In this document: positions 63,581 to 64,000 of the stretch, piece after piece
Layout: every line of letters starts with the position of its first letter
Numbering within the stretch: position 1 is the stretch's first letter
DNA from: Tretioscincus oriximinensis
Lineage: Eukaryota > Chordata > Lepidosauria > Squamata > Gymnophthalmidae
DNA length: 64,000 bases
Assembly (NCBI GenBank): GCA_022410635.1
Contig: JAJVDF010000003.1
Coordinates: 2,553,421-2,617,420, forward strand
Direction: 5' to 3'
Translations under genes and position numbers: made by a program
Notes under the pieces: generated by a model
What the model was told of the DNA's origin: nothing
The model's input: the letters and a program-made list of their open reading frames with translations, nothing else
Databases searched by the model: none

Positions 63581-64000
63581 TGATGAACTTCTCAAGCTCT
63601 TCCATGTTGTCAGTATCAAACTACAGTAGTAAAACTACTTTCACACGCAAATCAAGTTAAAAAATTAATTAAAAAGTTATGAATTTTTAAAATCACAGTT
63701 TGTAATTGATTGCAGAATTTCTGTGACCTCATAATTATNTTATAAAGGAAAAAAAATCACAACTACGCATAAAACCTATTTCATAACAGTTGCAAAATTG
63801 CTACAGTACTATAGTCTGTGTGTGGTCACAGCTTCATATTCTGGTTTGACAGCCCATACCTACTTTTTCTTGCTTCCTACCATTCTGACTAAACACCTTT
63901 TTGGGGGTTGACAAGTCAGAAGATGAAGGTGGCCTGAATTGATGCCCTAACTAGGGTTTGGGAAAGTTATTGAAGGGAGCAATTCCCTGAACCACCAAGT

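Overview
This is nuclear DNA from a vertebrate, almost certainly a squamate reptile (lizard or snake). The genes are split by spliceosomal introns. The repeats include Sauria-type tRNA SINEs, CR1 LINEs ending in TTCTTATG, Penelope-like elements and several palindromic DNA-transposon families. The gene order WDR17(+) / SPATA4(-) / ASB5(-) / SPCS3(+) matches the block I know from human 4q34.2, upstream of VEGFC. I cannot name the species.

Layout: 598-3751 holds the last four coding exons of WDR17, and the gene continues left of the window. 5670-11969 holds a complete six-exon SPATA4 on the minus strand (266 aa), converging on WDR17. Its GC-rich promoter at about 11.8-12.25 kb carries two adjacent RFX X-box-like sites and an (AGC)11 tract. 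19072-36964 holds a complete seven-exon ASB5 on the minus strand (329 aa) with a 12-kb first intron. 40.1-40.58 kb is a CpG island that reads as the SPCS3 promoter. SPCS3 exon 1 is not visible and should lie in the assembly gap 40580-40986. Exons 2-5 are at 46859-51677, and the intron between exons 2 and 3 is a U12-type AT-AC (minor spliceosome) intron. From 52 to 64 kb no gene is recognised; this is repeat-rich intergenic DNA.

The four genes do not form a pathway. WDR17 is a WD-repeat protein, SPATA4 a testis/cilia-associated CH-domain protein, ASB5 a muscle-associated SOCS-box ubiquitin ligase adaptor, and SPCS3 a subunit of the ER signal peptidase. What links them is an old conserved neighbourhood.

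Much of the rest is transposon-derived: CR1 copies (one with a twin-priming inversion, one nested in a Penelope-like element), one Penelope-like element with a GIY-YIG endonuclease remnant and many copies of its 3' tail in inverted pairs, an LTR with a 5-bp target duplication, two tRNA-SINE families, and four palindromic MITE families (A-D below). One 180-bp MITE has a perfect 20-bp TIR and a TTA duplication. I found no CRISPR array, operon, rRNA or functional tRNA, and nothing I would call a new biological system. The observations most worth checking are the U12 intron, the paired X-boxes, the inverted Penelope-like tails and a perfect 41-bp-arm hairpin at 53.8 kb.
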